Source of the DNA: JBDIAR01 sp039812545
GTDB lineage: Bacteria > Actinomycetota > Actinomycetes > Actinomycetales > Dermatophilaceae
Direction of reading: 5' to 3'
Length of the DNA: 28,665 nt
Assembly (NCBI GenBank): GCA_039812545.1
Contig: JBDIAR010000017.1
Location: forward strand, 1-28,665
The first letter of the stretch is position 1, and each line of letters starts with the position of its first letter. Below the pieces are notes generated by a model. It did not search any database and had not been told where the DNA came from. It saw only the letters and a program-made list of their open reading frames with translations. Both the position numbers and the translations under genes were made by a program. This document shows, in pieces, positions 5,918-14,367 of the stretch.

Positions 5918-8268
5918 GACACGTCCTCCTTGACTGCGGGCGCGCCGAAGCCGGCCGCCATTTCCGGGGTGATCGGCCAGGTCCGGGTCTGCCGGTCCGA
6001 GCCCGAGGTGAGATAGGCGCCGATCGCCTGGGCCGCCCGCCGGCCGGCCCCCATCGCCAGGATGACGGTCGCGCCACCGGTCACGATGTCGCCGCCGGCG
6101 AAGACACCGGGCAGGTTGGTCGCCTGGGTCTGTGGGTCGGCGGTGATGTAACCCCACTTGTTGAGCGCCAGGTCGGGGGTGGACTGGCCGATGATCGGAT
6201 TCGCATTGGTGCCGAGCGCATAGATGACGGCGTCGCATTCGATGTCCTCGAACACCCCTGTACCGACGGGGCGCCGACGGCCGCGGTCGTCCGGCTCGCC
6301 CAACTCCATGACCTCGGTGGTCATCCCGCGAACACCACCGGTCTCGTCGAGCAGGATCTCCACCGGTGCATGGAGGAAGCGGAACTCGATCCCCTCCTCC
6401 TTGGCGTGCCGCAGTTCCTCGATCCGCGCCGGCGCCTCGGCCTCCGAGCGCCGGTACACACACGTGACGGTGGGCACGCCGACCCGCTTGGCGACCCGCA
6501 GACAGTCCATCGCGGTATTGCCGGCACCGATGACGACGACGGACGACGACTGCGCGACCGGGGTGTCCCGATAGGGGAACTTGTTGCCGCCCATCAGGTT
6601 GATCCGGGTGAGGAACTCGTTGGCCGACAACACCTGGCCGGCGTGTTCGCCCGGTATGCCGAGGAAGCTCGGCGCACCGGCACCGGTCGCGATGTAGACC
6701 GCGTCGAAACCCCGCTCGCTCATCAGCTGTTCGATGGTGAACGTCTTGCCGACCACCTTGTTGGTCTCGAAGACGACGCCGAGGTCGCGCAGGCCCTGGA
6801 TCTCCCGGGTGATGATCTCCCGCGGCAGCCGGAAACTCGGAATGCCGTACTGCAGAACCCCGCCCACGACATGCAGCGCCTCGAAGACGGTCACCTCACA
6901 CCCCGCCTTCGCAAGATCCGCTGCGACCGCCAGCCCAGACGGACCGGACCCGATCACCCCGACCCGACCAAGTGGAGCGGCCACGTCGGCACCGGCCGCC
7001 CGGCGCGGCCGCGCGTTGTCGCCGACGAAGCGTTCGAGGCGCCCGATCCCCACCGACTCTCGGCCGCGCTTCTCGTTGCGCACGATGCACTGGCTCTCGC
7101 ACTGGTTCTCCTGCGGGCAGACCCGCCCGCAGATCGAGGGGAACAGGTTCGACTCGTTGATGACCTCCAACGCCCCGTCCAGGTCCCGGATGAGGACGTG
7201 CCGGATGAACCGCGGGATGTCGATCGACACCGGGCAGCCGCTGATGCACTTGGGCTTCAGGCATTGGATGCACCGCTCGGCCTCGGCGAACGCCTCCGCC
7301 ATCCCGTACCCGAGGTTGACCTCCTGGAAATTCCCGGCCCGGATGTGCGCATCCGCCTCCGGCATCGGCGTCTGCATCGGGGCCACCTCGATGGCCTTGC
7401 GGTACCCCCGCTTGCCCTCCTCGAAGAGTTCCTTCTCCAGGTTGCAGACGTGCCCGTATGCCTCCCGCGCCTTCTCCTCCAGGTCCTTGAAGCGGTTCTG
7501 CCGGGTGATGAGTTCGGCGAAGTCGACCTGGTGCCCGTCGAAATCGGGGCCGTCGACGCAGGCGAACTTGACCTGCCCGTCCACCGTGACCCGGCACGAA
7601 CCGCACATCCCGGTGCCGTCGACCATGATCGAGTTCAGCGACACCATCGTCTTGGTCCCCGACGGGCGGGTCACCTCCACGCAGGCCCGCATCATCGGCA
7701 TCGGACCGATCGCGACGACGAGATCGGGGTGCTCGCGGTCGATGACGTCCTGCAGCGCGGCGGTCACGAAACCCGGCCGGCCGTAGCTGCCGTCGTCCGT
7801 GCACACGATCAGGTCGTCGCAGTACTCACCGAACTTGTCCTCCCAGAAGACCAGGTCCTTGGTCCGGAACCCGATGATGCCGGTCGTGCGATTGCCGGCC
7901 TCCTTGAAAGCCCGCAACTGCGGGAAGACCGGTGCCACCCCGAGCCCGCCGCCGACGAAGACCACGTGGCCGACCTTCTCGACGTGCTGGGGCAGACCCA
8001 ACGGCCCGACGAAGTCGCTGAACGTGTCGCCCGCCCGGTAGCGGTCCCGCAGCTCTTGAGTCGTCTTGCCGAGGGACTGGATGACCAGCGTGATGGTCCC
8101 GCGGTCGCGGTCGAAATCGGCCACCGTCAACGGCACCCGCTCGGAACCCTCGTGCAGGTGCAGCATGACGAAGTGCCCGGGTTGCGCCGAAGCCGCGACG
8201 TCGGGGGCCTCGACCTCCCACAAGAACGTGTTGTCGGAGAACTGCCGGCGGTCGACGATCGTGTACAC
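5914..8268 (-). CDS. Fused NfnA/NfnB-type oxidoreductase (DHODB NAD-binding-subunit-like plus GltD-like)
   Basis: 784 aa. Residues 1-255 are a ferredoxin-NADP reductase-like module: an FAD site around 'ERVPLTVAD' (43-51), an NAD site 'GGGLGVAPVFP' (106-116), and a [2Fe-2S] site with C222, C225 and C237. Residues about 310-784 are a glutamate-synthase small-subunit-like module. It has eight cysteines for two [4Fe-4S] clusters (C333, C336, C341, C345; C380, C384, C390, C394), an FAD Rossmann motif 'GVIGSGPSG' (437-445) and a second nucleotide site 'VVVIGAGNTAMDC' (577-589). Fusions of this kind correspond to the two subunits of NADH-dependent ferredoxin:NADP+ oxidoreductase or sulfide dehydrogenase (NfnAB/SudBA). 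They are commonly annotated 'bifunctional DHODB NAD-binding subunit/NADPH-dependent glutamate synthase'. GTG 8268 matches the family N-terminus ('MYTIVDRRQF') and has AGAGG about 9 bases upstream; a longer GTG start at 8349 is less likely. It is coupled to the rubrerythrin gene. The true electron acceptor is unknown. Confidence 0.88.
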   Translation of the reverse strand: MYTIVDRRQFSDNTFLWEVEAPDVAASAQPGHFVMLHLHEGSERVPLTVADFDRDRGTITLVIQSLGKTTQELRDRYRAGDTFSDFVGPLGLPQHVEKVGHVVFVGGGLGVAPVFPQLRAFKEAGNRTTGIIGFRTKDLVFWEDKFGEYCDDLIVCTDDGSYGRPGFVTAALQDVIDREHPDLVVAIGPMPMMRACVEVTRPSGTKTMVSLNSIMVDGTGMCGSCRVTVDGQVKFACVDGPDFDGHQVDFAELITRQNRFKDLEEKAREAYGHVCNLEKELFEEGKRGYRKAIEVAPMQTPMPEADAHIRAGNFQEVNLGYGMAEAFAEAERCIQCLKPKCISGCPVSIDIPRFIRHVLIRDLDGALEVINESNLFPSICGRVCPQENQCESQCIVRNEKRGRESVGIGRLERFVGDNARPRRAAGADVAAPLGRVGVIGSGPSGLAVAADLAKAGCEVTVFEALHVVGGVLQYGIPSFRLPREIITREIQGLRDLGVVFETNKVVGKTFTIEQLMSERGFDAVYIATGAGAPSFLGIPGEHAGQVLSANEFLTRINLMGGNKFPYRDTPVAQSSSVVVIGAGNTAMDCLRVAKRVGVPTVTCVYRRSEAEAPARIEELRHAKEEGIEFRFLHAPVEILLDETGGVRGMTTEVMELGEPDDRGRRRPVGTGVFEDIECDAVIYALGTNANPIIGQSTPDLALNKWGYITADPQTQATNLPGVFAGGDIVTGGATVILAMGAGRRAAQAIGAYLTSGSDRQTRTWPITPEMAAGFGAPAVKEDVS

Positions 8269-8301
8269 CGCGGAGGGCCTCTTTCGATCAAGCGCGGATC
8301 G

Positions 8302-8379
8302 GTTGTCGCGCTTCCCGCAGGACCGTGCGACACCTTTGTCGGGAGCCACAATAGGGGGTCCCGACGGGCGCGCGACAAC
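8302..8379. promoter_or_regulatory. Nested inverted repeats between the second EamA gene and nfnAB-like gene
   Basis: The outer arms are GTTGTCGCGC (8302-8311) and GCGCGACAAC (8370-8379). The inner arms are GTCGGGA (8338-8344) and TCCCGAC (8359-8365), with a 14-base loop containing TATTGT on the minus strand. The inner hairpin lies 14 bases downstream of the EamA stop codon and could be its terminator. The same interval is the only place for the oxidoreductase promoter, with TATTGT as a candidate -10. Function is inferred. Confidence 0.4.
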
Positions 8380-9236
8380 TACCTCCCCGGCACACTCAGG
8401 CGCAGAGCCGCCAACACGACCACACCGGCCCCAACCGCACCGAGCCAGGACAGACGCTCCCCGAACAACCAGGCCGCCAGCAGCGAGGCCGACACCGGTT
8501 CCACGCTGGCGATCACGCTCGCCCGAGTCGCCGCCAACCGTCGCAACCCCGCGCTATAGGCGAGATAGGCGGCATACGTGCACAACACCCCGATCCCGAG
8601 AACCGGCAGGAGCGCCCCGGTCGACGGCAGGGCCGCCCCGGCAAAGGGCAGCAGCCCGACGGCCCCGACGGCCATCGCAATCGTCAAGACACTGCTCGGC
8701 GCGTACTTGGCGAAATATACGGTTCCAACGATGTAGTACAGGCTGTAGCAGAACCCGGCCGCCACCCCCCAGCCCAGCGACGCCGCGTCCACGACGACCC
8801 GCTGACCGCCACCCAGGCTGATCAGCGCGATCCCCACGATGGTCGCGCACACGGCAACCACCTCGCCGACCCCGAGCCGCTGTCCGAGAAAGCGCCAGGA
8901 CAGGACGGCGACGAACGCCGGCGCGGTGTAGAGCAGGACGCTGGCCAGACTGGCGCCGCCGGCGCGCACGGCCAACTGGTTCGCCCCGTAGAACACGGCG
9001 ACTCCGACCACGCCGAAGGCAATCGTCAGCGCCAGGTCGCGACCGCGCGGCCAGGGGGCGCGGGTCACGACGGCATGCGCCCCGAAGAGGCCCGCGCCCA
9101 GCACGGCGCGCCACAGCGCAACTTCAAGGGCGCTCGCGCCACCTTCGCCGGCCAGCAAACCGAAGATGCCGAGCAGACTCCACAGCACCGCGGCCACCAG
9201 CACCAGGAGCGGGGCGTACGAGGTCCGGACCGGCAT
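8379..9236 (-). CDS. EamA-family (DMT) transporter, second copy
   Basis: 285 aa with ten predicted membrane helices in two EamA halves. The first starts 'YAPLLVLVAAVLWSLLGIFGLLAG' and includes 'ALWRAVLGAGLF' and 'SVLLYTAPAFVAVLSWRFLGQRLGVGEVVAV'. The second includes 'GFCYSLYYIVGTVYF' and ends 'ASVIASVEPVSASLLAAWLFGERLSWLGAVGAGVVVLAAL', the typical 'EP..a.l.a...gE' signature. It is only distantly similar to the EamA gene at 2854-3867, so this is not a recent duplication. Substrate unknown. It is divergent from the APC permease with 96 bp between them. ATG 9236 has a -10 box TACGTT six bases upstream and no SD, so the transcript is probably leaderless. Confidence 0.9.
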   Translation of the reverse strand: MPVRTSYAPLLVLVAAVLWSLLGIFGLLAGEGGASALEVALWRAVLGAGLFGAHAVVTRAPWPRGRDLALTIAFGVVGVAVFYGANQLAVRAGGASLASVLLYTAPAFVAVLSWRFLGQRLGVGEVVAVCATIVGIALISLGGGQRVVVDAASLGWGVAAGFCYSLYYIVGTVYFAKYAPSSVLTIAMAVGAVGLLPFAGAALPSTGALLPVLGIGVLCTYAAYLAYSAGLRRLAATRASVIASVEPVSASLLAAWLFGERLSWLGAVGAGVVVLAALRLSVPGR

Positions 9237-9248
9237 AAGAGGAACGTA
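9237..9248 (-). promoter_or_regulatory. -10 box of second EamA gene, leaderless arrangement
   Basis: On the minus strand TACGTT (9248-9243) is followed by six bases and ATG 9236. No SD sequence is seen. The -35 is unclear. The 96-bp divergent region also holds the permease promoter. Confidence 0.5.
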
Positions 9249-9332
9249 CCGTTCGGCGCAAAGAGCGGTGTCACCGTCCGCTCACCGCGGGCTCGACGAG
9301 CGAAGACGTGGCCGACCCAGAACACTCCTGAC

Positions 9333-10772
9333 ATGGCCATCTCACCAACCGGCGTCCGGCGCACCGGCGTCCTGCGCCGCAAGCCCGTGGACGACATCGA
9401 GAGCGAGACCCGCTCAGACCAACGACTGGCCCCGACAATCGGGCTCTGGCAACTGACCGCGATCGGCATCGGCGGCATCATCGGTGCCGGGATCTTCTCC
9501 CTGGCCGGCACGGTCGCCAGCGGCGCCGAGGGCGGCAAGGGCGTCGGCCCGGCGGTGCTCATCTCGTTCCTCATCGCCGGGGTCGCCAGCGCCGCGGCAG
9601 CGCTCTCCTACGCCGAGTTCGCCGGGCTCATCCCCAAGGCCGGTTCGGCATACACCTATGGGTATGCCGTGCTCGGCGAGATCGTCGGGTGGTCCATCGG
9701 CTGGGACCTGCTGCTGGAGTACATCGCCATCGTCGCCGTCGTCGCCATCGGCATCTCCGGGTACGTCGGCTTCCTGCTCGGCCAGTTCGGGATCACCCTG
9801 CCGGTGTGGATGCTCGGGGCGCCCGGGACCGGCCACGGCCACAAGGTCGACCTGTTCGCGATGATCCTGTGCCTGCTGACCGCGTTCATCCTCAGCCGGG
9901 GGATGCGCAACGCCGCCCGGTTCGAGACCGTCGTCGTCGGCATCAAGGTGGCCGTCGTGCTCCTGGTCATCGTCGCCGGCGTGGGACATATCAAATCCGG
10001 CAACTACACGCCGTTCGCGCCGGCCGGGCTCGGCGGCGCGGTCGGGGGAGCGGCCACCGTCTTCTTCGCGGTGTTCGGATACGACGCGATGAGCACCGCC
10101 GCCGAGGAGTCCAAGGACGCCCAGCGACACATGCCCAAGGCGATCATCTACTCACTGACGATCTCGATGGTGTTGTACGTCGCGGTCTGTCTCGTCCTGA
10201 CCGGCATGGTCAATTACACCGAGATCGACCCCAAGTCCGGAATCTCCTCGGCCTTCAAGACCGCCGGGCTGTCCGGGCTCAGTTCGGTGATCGCCGTCGG
10301 CGCGATCGTCGGCATCCTGACCGTGTTGTTCACCTTCATGCTCGGCGCCACCCGGGTCTGGTATGCCATGGCGCGCGACGGTCTGCTGCCCCAGTGGTTC
10401 GCGCACACCCACCCCAAACGTCATGTGCCCGTGCGGGTTACCTGGATCGCCGGGGTCGCCTCGGCCGTCCTGGCGGGGCTGCTGCCGATCGCCGAGGTCG
10501 CCGAGCTGACCAATATCGGCATCCTGCTGGCCTTCATCGTCGTGTGTATCGCGATCATCGTGCTGCGCCGACGCTCACCGGAACTGCCCCGGCCGTTCCG
10601 TTGCCCGGCGGTGCCCTTCGTCCCCGTCATCGGGGTGCTCTTCTCGCTGTGGTTGATCACGTTCCTCAGCCCGGTCACGTGGATCCGGTTCGCGGTCTGG
10701 TTCGCGATCGGTCTGGCCATCTACTTCGGATACTCCTACAAGCACTCGAAGATGAACCCCGGTCAAGGCTGA
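9333..10772 (+). CDS. APC-superfamily amino-acid permease (cationic amino-acid transporter type)
   Basis: 479 aa with about 12 membrane helices. The N-terminal cytosolic tail (1-35) is followed by TM1 with the hallmark 'AIGIGGIIGAGIFSLAG' (43-59). Then come 'AALSYAEFAGLIPKAGSAYTYGYAVLGEIVGWSIGWDLLLEY', the 'FFAVFGYDAMSTAAEESKDAQRHMPKAI' loop typical of the CAT family, and 'GATRVWYAMARDGLLP'. CAT-type permeases import amino acids by proton coupling; the substrate is not determinable. The open frame extends upstream to 9075 through the divergent gene, so ATG 9333 is used, matching the family length. No SD is visible; AACACT six bases before the ATG could be a weak -10 of a leaderless transcript. 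Confidence 0.9.
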   Translation: MAISPTGVRRTGVLRRKPVDDIESETRSDQRLAPTIGLWQLTAIGIGGIIGAGIFSLAGTVASGAEGGKGVGPAVLISFLIAGVASAAAALSYAEFAGLIPKAGSAYTYGYAVLGEIVGWSIGWDLLLEYIAIVAVVAIGISGYVGFLLGQFGITLPVWMLGAPGTGHGHKVDLFAMILCLLTAFILSRGMRNAARFETVVVGIKVAVVLLVIVAGVGHIKSGNYTPFAPAGLGGAVGGAATVFFAVFGYDAMSTAAEESKDAQRHMPKAIIYSLTISMVLYVAVCLVLTGMVNYTEIDPKSGISSAFKTAGLSGLSSVIAVGAIVGILTVLFTFMLGATRVWYAMARDGLLPQWFAHTHPKRHVPVRVTWIAGVASAVLAGLLPIAEVAELTNIGILLAFIVVCIAIIVLRRRSPELPRPFRCPAVPFVPVIGVLFSLWLITFLSPVTWIRFAVWFAIGLAIYFGYSYKHSKMNPGQG

Positions 10773-10920
10773 AACCCGCCCACCGGCGGATCCAGCTGAG
10801 CGAGCAGCCTGGTCGATCTCACGCTGATCTCGTCGGCTTGGTCCGAATTCGCCCACATGCCCGGTTCGTGCCGCTTACCGTAGGCACGGAGCAATACGGC
10901 ATGAGGGGTGGGGATCTGAC

Positions 10921-12228
10921 ATGTTGATCAAGCACGGGCTGCGCGGGATTCGTCGGACAGTGGTGGCCGTGGCGGTGGCCGTCACCGCGATGACCGCCGT
11001 GACGATGCCCGGAACCGCCGCCGTCACCACGGCGGGACCGACCTTCTTCAAGGACGTGTTACACGGCCAGGCGTTCTTCACCGAGGTCATGTGGATGTCC
11101 GCCAAGGGGATCTCGACCGGTTGGTCGGACGGTACCTTCCGACCGTTGGCCTCGACGAACCGGGACGCCATGGCGGCATTCCTCTATCGATTGGCCGGGT
11201 CCCCGGCGTTCACCGCGCCGGAGCAGCCGCCGTTCCGGGACGTCGCGCCGACGTCTGCGTTCGCCAGGGAAATCGCGTGGGCCGGCACCCAGAAAATCAT
11301 CGCGGGCTACGCCGACGGCACCTACCGCCCCGTCGCCCCGATGACCCGCGCGGAGATGGCGATGGCCATCTACCGATTCAAGGGCGCACCGGCATACCTG
11401 CCGCCGACGGTGAGCCCCTTCGTCGACGTACCGCCCACCTCGGCGCAATACCGGGAGATCTCCTGGATGTACGCCACCGGCCTGTCCACCGGGTGGGTGA
11501 TCGCGGGTCGGCGCTACTACCGACCGGCTGCGGCCATCGAACGCCAGGCCATGGCTGCCTTCTTCTACCGGATGTCCGGCTCGCCGGCCTTCGTCCCCGC
11601 CCAGGACGGACGGCCACCCAGCGTGGAGGAGATCCCCGATTGGCAGTGGTTCCAGATGTTGGCCGCCGGCGTGTGGCGCGCCGGGTGTCCACTGTCTCGC
11701 AAGAATTTCGTGCGAATCGAGGTCCCCTTCTACGGCTTCGACAAGCGGGCGCATCGTGGCGTGGTCGTGATGAATCGTGACGTCGCGCGTGACACCGTGG
11801 CCGTGTTCGCCACCATGTATGCCAAGCGTTTCCCGATCTACTCGGTCATCCCGCTGGAGTACTTCCACGGCTCCGATGTGGCCTCCGAGATCGCCAACAA
11901 CAGCTCCGGGATGAACTGCCGCCAGCCGTGGGAGAACGCCAGCCCCTCACCCTCTGCGGACGCGCACGCCAACGGTCGTGGCTTTGACTTCAACCCGGTC
12001 CAGAACCCCTGGATCCGTCCGGGAACCTCGGTCTGGGAACCCAGCTCGGGCTCAATCTGGGCGAGTCGCCGAACGCTCGCCTGGGAGCCGGTCGGGGTGG
12101 TGGCAGCGTACGGGATCCCCTGGACGTGGTTCCGGCAGGCTGGCGGTTGGCGGTGGGGGCTGTACAGCACCGTCGATTACATGCACTTCGACACGGGGTA
12201 TCCCTCGGTCTACAAGGCCGGCCACTGA
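10921..12228 (+). CDS. Secreted SLH-domain protein with C-terminal M15 peptidase domain
   Basis: 435 aa. A Sec signal peptide (1-34: Arg-rich start, hydrophobic core, ending PGTAA) precedes three S-layer-homology-type repeats at about 40-95, 100-157 and 163-222. Each has the pattern 'F.DV....F..EI.W....I..G..DGT.RP....R..MA.F.YR'. Residues about 262-430 are an M15C-type zinc D,D-/L,D-peptidase domain: 'HRGVVVMNRDVARDTVAVFATMYAKRFPI', 'MNCR', the metal motif H349-x6-D356 inside 'SADAHANGRGFDFNP', and the third ligand H422 in 'DYMHFD'. All zinc-ligand positions are present, so the enzyme is probably active on peptidoglycan peptide stems. The SLH repeats should anchor it in the wall. ATG 10921 has a GAGGGG/GGGG purine run 7-18 bases upstream. 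It stands alone in transcription, converging with the DUF3349 gene. Confidence 0.88.
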   Translation: MLIKHGLRGIRRTVVAVAVAVTAMTAVTMPGTAAVTTAGPTFFKDVLHGQAFFTEVMWMSAKGISTGWSDGTFRPLASTNRDAMAAFLYRLAGSPAFTAPEQPPFRDVAPTSAFAREIAWAGTQKIIAGYADGTYRPVAPMTRAEMAMAIYRFKGAPAYLPPTVSPFVDVPPTSAQYREISWMYATGLSTGWVIAGRRYYRPAAAIERQAMAAFFYRMSGSPAFVPAQDGRPPSVEEIPDWQWFQMLAAGVWRAGCPLSRKNFVRIEVPFYGFDKRAHRGVVVMNRDVARDTVAVFATMYAKRFPIYSVIPLEYFHGSDVASEIANNSSGMNCRQPWENASPSPSADAHANGRGFDFNPVQNPWIRPGTSVWEPSSGSIWASRRTLAWEPVGVVAAYGIPWTWFRQAGGWRWGLYSTVDYMHFDTGYPSVYKAGH

Positions 12229-12248
12229 GCCGAAGCGACAAGACCGGT

Positions 12249-12578
12249 TCAGTCGTCGAAGCCGACCCGCGCCAACGGCCAGCCCCCGGCGGCCAGTCGG
12301 CTGGCGACCCGGCTGACATCGGTGTCCGAGGCGTCTTCGAGGACGGTCCCCTGAATGGCCTCGGCGATCTGCTCCCGAGTCACCGATTCGCGCAGACCCC
12401 CGGCCCCCTCGGCCAGCTCGCGGGCGAGCCTATCCACTTCGGCCAGGGTCAGGTCGCGATGCAGGATGCCGAACAGCGTCACGTAGTCCTGCTCGGGGAT
12501 GCCCTCGGGGTAGCCCTCGCGCAGCCAGGTGAGGACTCGCTGCAGAATCCCATCGCGTGCGGACGCGTCATCGGTCAC
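12249..12578 (-). CDS. DUF3349 family protein
   Basis: 109 aa, soluble, mainly helical. 'VLTWLREGYPEGIPEQDYVTLFGIL' at about residues 15-39 is characteristic of DUF3349, a small actinobacterial family with no established function. It is followed by 'LAEVDRLARELAEG' and 'VTREQIAEAIQGTVLEDASDTDVSRVASRLAAGGWPL', the family's second helical half, so the gene is full length. GTG 12578 matches the usual N-terminus. GGAGG ends one base before the GTG, which is too close for a normal SD. CAGATT six bases upstream may instead be a -10 of a leaderless transcript. It converges with the M15 peptidase gene (20 bp between stops). Confidence 0.82.
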   Translation of the reverse strand: MTDDASARDGILQRVLTWLREGYPEGIPEQDYVTLFGILHRDLTLAEVDRLARELAEGAGGLRESVTREQIAEAIQGTVLEDASDTDVSRVASRLAAGGWPLARVGFDD

Positions 12579-12644
12579 GCCTCCAATCTGCCACTCCCCG
12601 AACGCCCGACGTGACGTGCCGGGCCGCGGGCAGGCACTGTTGGA

Positions 12645-12676
12645 CCAACCGTCGGCCGCAATTCACCTGCGGTTGG
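12645..12676 (-). terminator. Possible terminator of amidohydrolase gene
   Basis: TGCGGTTGG (12668-12676) can pair with CCAACCG (12645-12651) and CGCA (12657-12660) with an internal bulge, 12 bases downstream of the amidohydrolase stop on the minus strand. Imperfect and without a T-tract. Confidence 0.35.
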
Positions 12677-12687
12677 CCCGCCGGTCA

Positions 12688-14208
12688 TCAGGCGCGATGG
12701 GTGACCCGGCCCCCGACCATCGTCAGTGCCACCGACATGTCCCGCAGCCGCGTCGCCTGCTCCGCCGACGGGCCGGCAGCCAGCGGATCGGCGTCGATCA
12801 GGACCAGGTCGGCCAACGACCCGACGGCGACCGTCCCGGCTCCGTCGGTGCTGGCGATCAGGGCCTGCGCCGGGGTCAGCGACTGTTCGGGGTGCCAGGG
12901 AGGCGAACCCGGATCGCCGCGGTGGACGGCGGTGGCGATGGCCGACCACGGGTCCAACGCAGACACCGGCGCATCCGAGCCGAACCGGAGCCGTACCCCA
13001 TCGGCCACCATCGAGCGGAACGCGAAACACCGTCCCGTACGGTCCGGCCAGAGCCGATCGGTCACCTCCCAGTCGTCCAGCAGGTGAGCGGGCTGCACCG
13101 ACGCGGCCACCCCGAGGCGCGCCATCCGGGGCAGATCCGCGGGCCGGACGAGTTGGGCATGTTCGACGGTCCCGCCGGCGCCGGTGCGTTCGTATGCATC
13201 CAGTGCGTCGGCGAACGCCGCGTCACCGATGGCGTGGACGTGACAGCGCAGACCGGCCCGGTGCGCCCGAGTCATCAGATCGCGCACCTCCTCGACGGTG
13301 AAGTTCCGCACGCCGCAGGGGTGTTCGAGGTCGTCGGAGTCCACGAAGGGTTCGTCGCAGTATGCCGTGCGCGTGTTGAGCGAGCCGTCCGTGATGAGCT
13401 TCAGACCCCCCATCGTGACCAGACCGCGGCAGCCGTCGACCGGCATACCGGTGCGCAGGCCGGCACGGATCGGGCGATCGAGATCCTCCGGATAGACGCC
13501 CGCACGCACCCGCCAGGCGTCGAGGCCCGCGGCAATCCGGCGCGGCCAGTCGTCCAACGTCCCGTGGAACTCCAGGTCGACGACGCCGACGATTCCGCGG
13601 GCGGCCGCGTCGGCCATCACCGCGCGCACCGCGGCGTCGGGATCGACCGCCTGGTCCGCGAGTTCCGAGAGACGATCCATGATCGGGTACCACTCAGCCT
13701 CCAGAACGACCCCGTCCCGCGGTGCCAAACCGAGCAGACGCAGGGCCGCCGTGTTGAGCCAGCCGTGGTGGGCGTCGCCGCTGACCAGCACCACCGGCAC
13801 GGAGCCGGTCGCGGCATCCAACTGCGCGACATTCGGATCCGAGGTCCAGCGACCCGTGCGGTGGCCGTACCCGATCACGAGCCCCGATGGTCTTCGATGG
13901 GTCTCGGCCAGACCGCGCAGATGCTCGGCCACCCGACGAACGGCGTCCGGCGCCGACGAGGCCGTGCGCAGGTCCAACCGATCGCGGGTGGCGGCCCACT
14001 GTCCGACGTGGACGTGGGCGTCCCACAACCCGGGGAGCAGCCAACGACCCTCGCCGGCGACGACCTCGTCGACCCCCGCGGTCGGCAGGTGCGCCTCGAC
14101 CCGTTCCACGACGTCGCCCCGAACCAGGACGTCGACGGGTTCCGCGGGCGCCGACGAATCCAACGGGACGAGGCGAACCGACTGCAGCACGACGGTCTTC
14201 GCGGTCAC
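12688..14208 (-). CDS. Amidohydrolase family protein (YtcJ-like)
   Basis: 506 aa. This is an amidohydrolase-superfamily metal-dependent hydrolase of the YtcJ/amidohydrolase_3 type. The metal ligands are present: H65/H67 in 'WDAHVHVGQ', the K270 region 'GGLKLITDGSLNTRTA', H323/H325 in 'CHVHAIGD' and D412 in 'RFGSDAPVSALDP'. The C-terminal 'SLTPAQALIASTDGAGTVAVGSLADLVLIDADPL' rebuilds the small beta-sandwich. Relatives hydrolyse C-N bonds of varied substrates, mostly undefined; no neighbour reveals the substrate. The open frame continues far upstream (to 15480), but that part overlaps DUF3145 and fabF. GTG 14208 is chosen because homologues begin just before the beta strand 'VVLQSVRLV' and because a -10 box TAGGGT ends seven bases before it. 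Confidence 0.87.
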   Translation of the reverse strand: MTAKTVVLQSVRLVPLDSSAPAEPVDVLVRGDVVERVEAHLPTAGVDEVVAGEGRWLLPGLWDAHVHVGQWAATRDRLDLRTASSAPDAVRRVAEHLRGLAETHRRPSGLVIGYGHRTGRWTSDPNVAQLDAATGSVPVVLVSGDAHHGWLNTAALRLLGLAPRDGVVLEAEWYPIMDRLSELADQAVDPDAAVRAVMADAAARGIVGVVDLEFHGTLDDWPRRIAAGLDAWRVRAGVYPEDLDRPIRAGLRTGMPVDGCRGLVTMGGLKLITDGSLNTRTAYCDEPFVDSDDLEHPCGVRNFTVEEVRDLMTRAHRAGLRCHVHAIGDAAFADALDAYERTGAGGTVEHAQLVRPADLPRMARLGVAASVQPAHLLDDWEVTDRLWPDRTGRCFAFRSMVADGVRLRFGSDAPVSALDPWSAIATAVHRGDPGSPPWHPEQSLTPAQALIASTDGAGTVAVGSLADLVLIDADPLAAGPSAEQATRLRDMSVALTMVGGRVTHRA

Positions 14209-14221
14209 GGAGCCGACCCTA
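14209..14221 (-). promoter_or_regulatory. -10 box of amidohydrolase gene, leaderless arrangement
   Basis: On the minus strand TAGGGT (14221-14216) is followed by seven bases and GTG 14208. There is no SD. The rest of the 159-bp divergent region (to 14367) holds the DUF3145 promoter, which I cannot pin down. Confidence 0.5.
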
Positions 14222-14367
14222 TCCGGCGCCGCGATGAGCGCACGCGGGTTCTCGGATACGGCTGGTGCGGATGTGACGGATGGGGCACAATGGCATACGA
14301 CAGCAGCTGGCTCCACCCACTCGAGCGCGTTGGGGAAGACGTCCCTCGAGCAGAAGGAGGCCATCGG

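Noticed and set aside
8269..8349. Longer NfnAB-type start at GTG 8349
   Set aside because: It would add 27 basic, unconserved residues and cover the inverted repeats. GTG 8268 has an SD and gives the family N-terminus.
5599..8559. 986-residue open frame on the plus strand
   Set aside because: It is the antisense of the NfnAB-type gene and parts of its neighbours. The translation has no domain and is Arg/Pro/Asp-rich.
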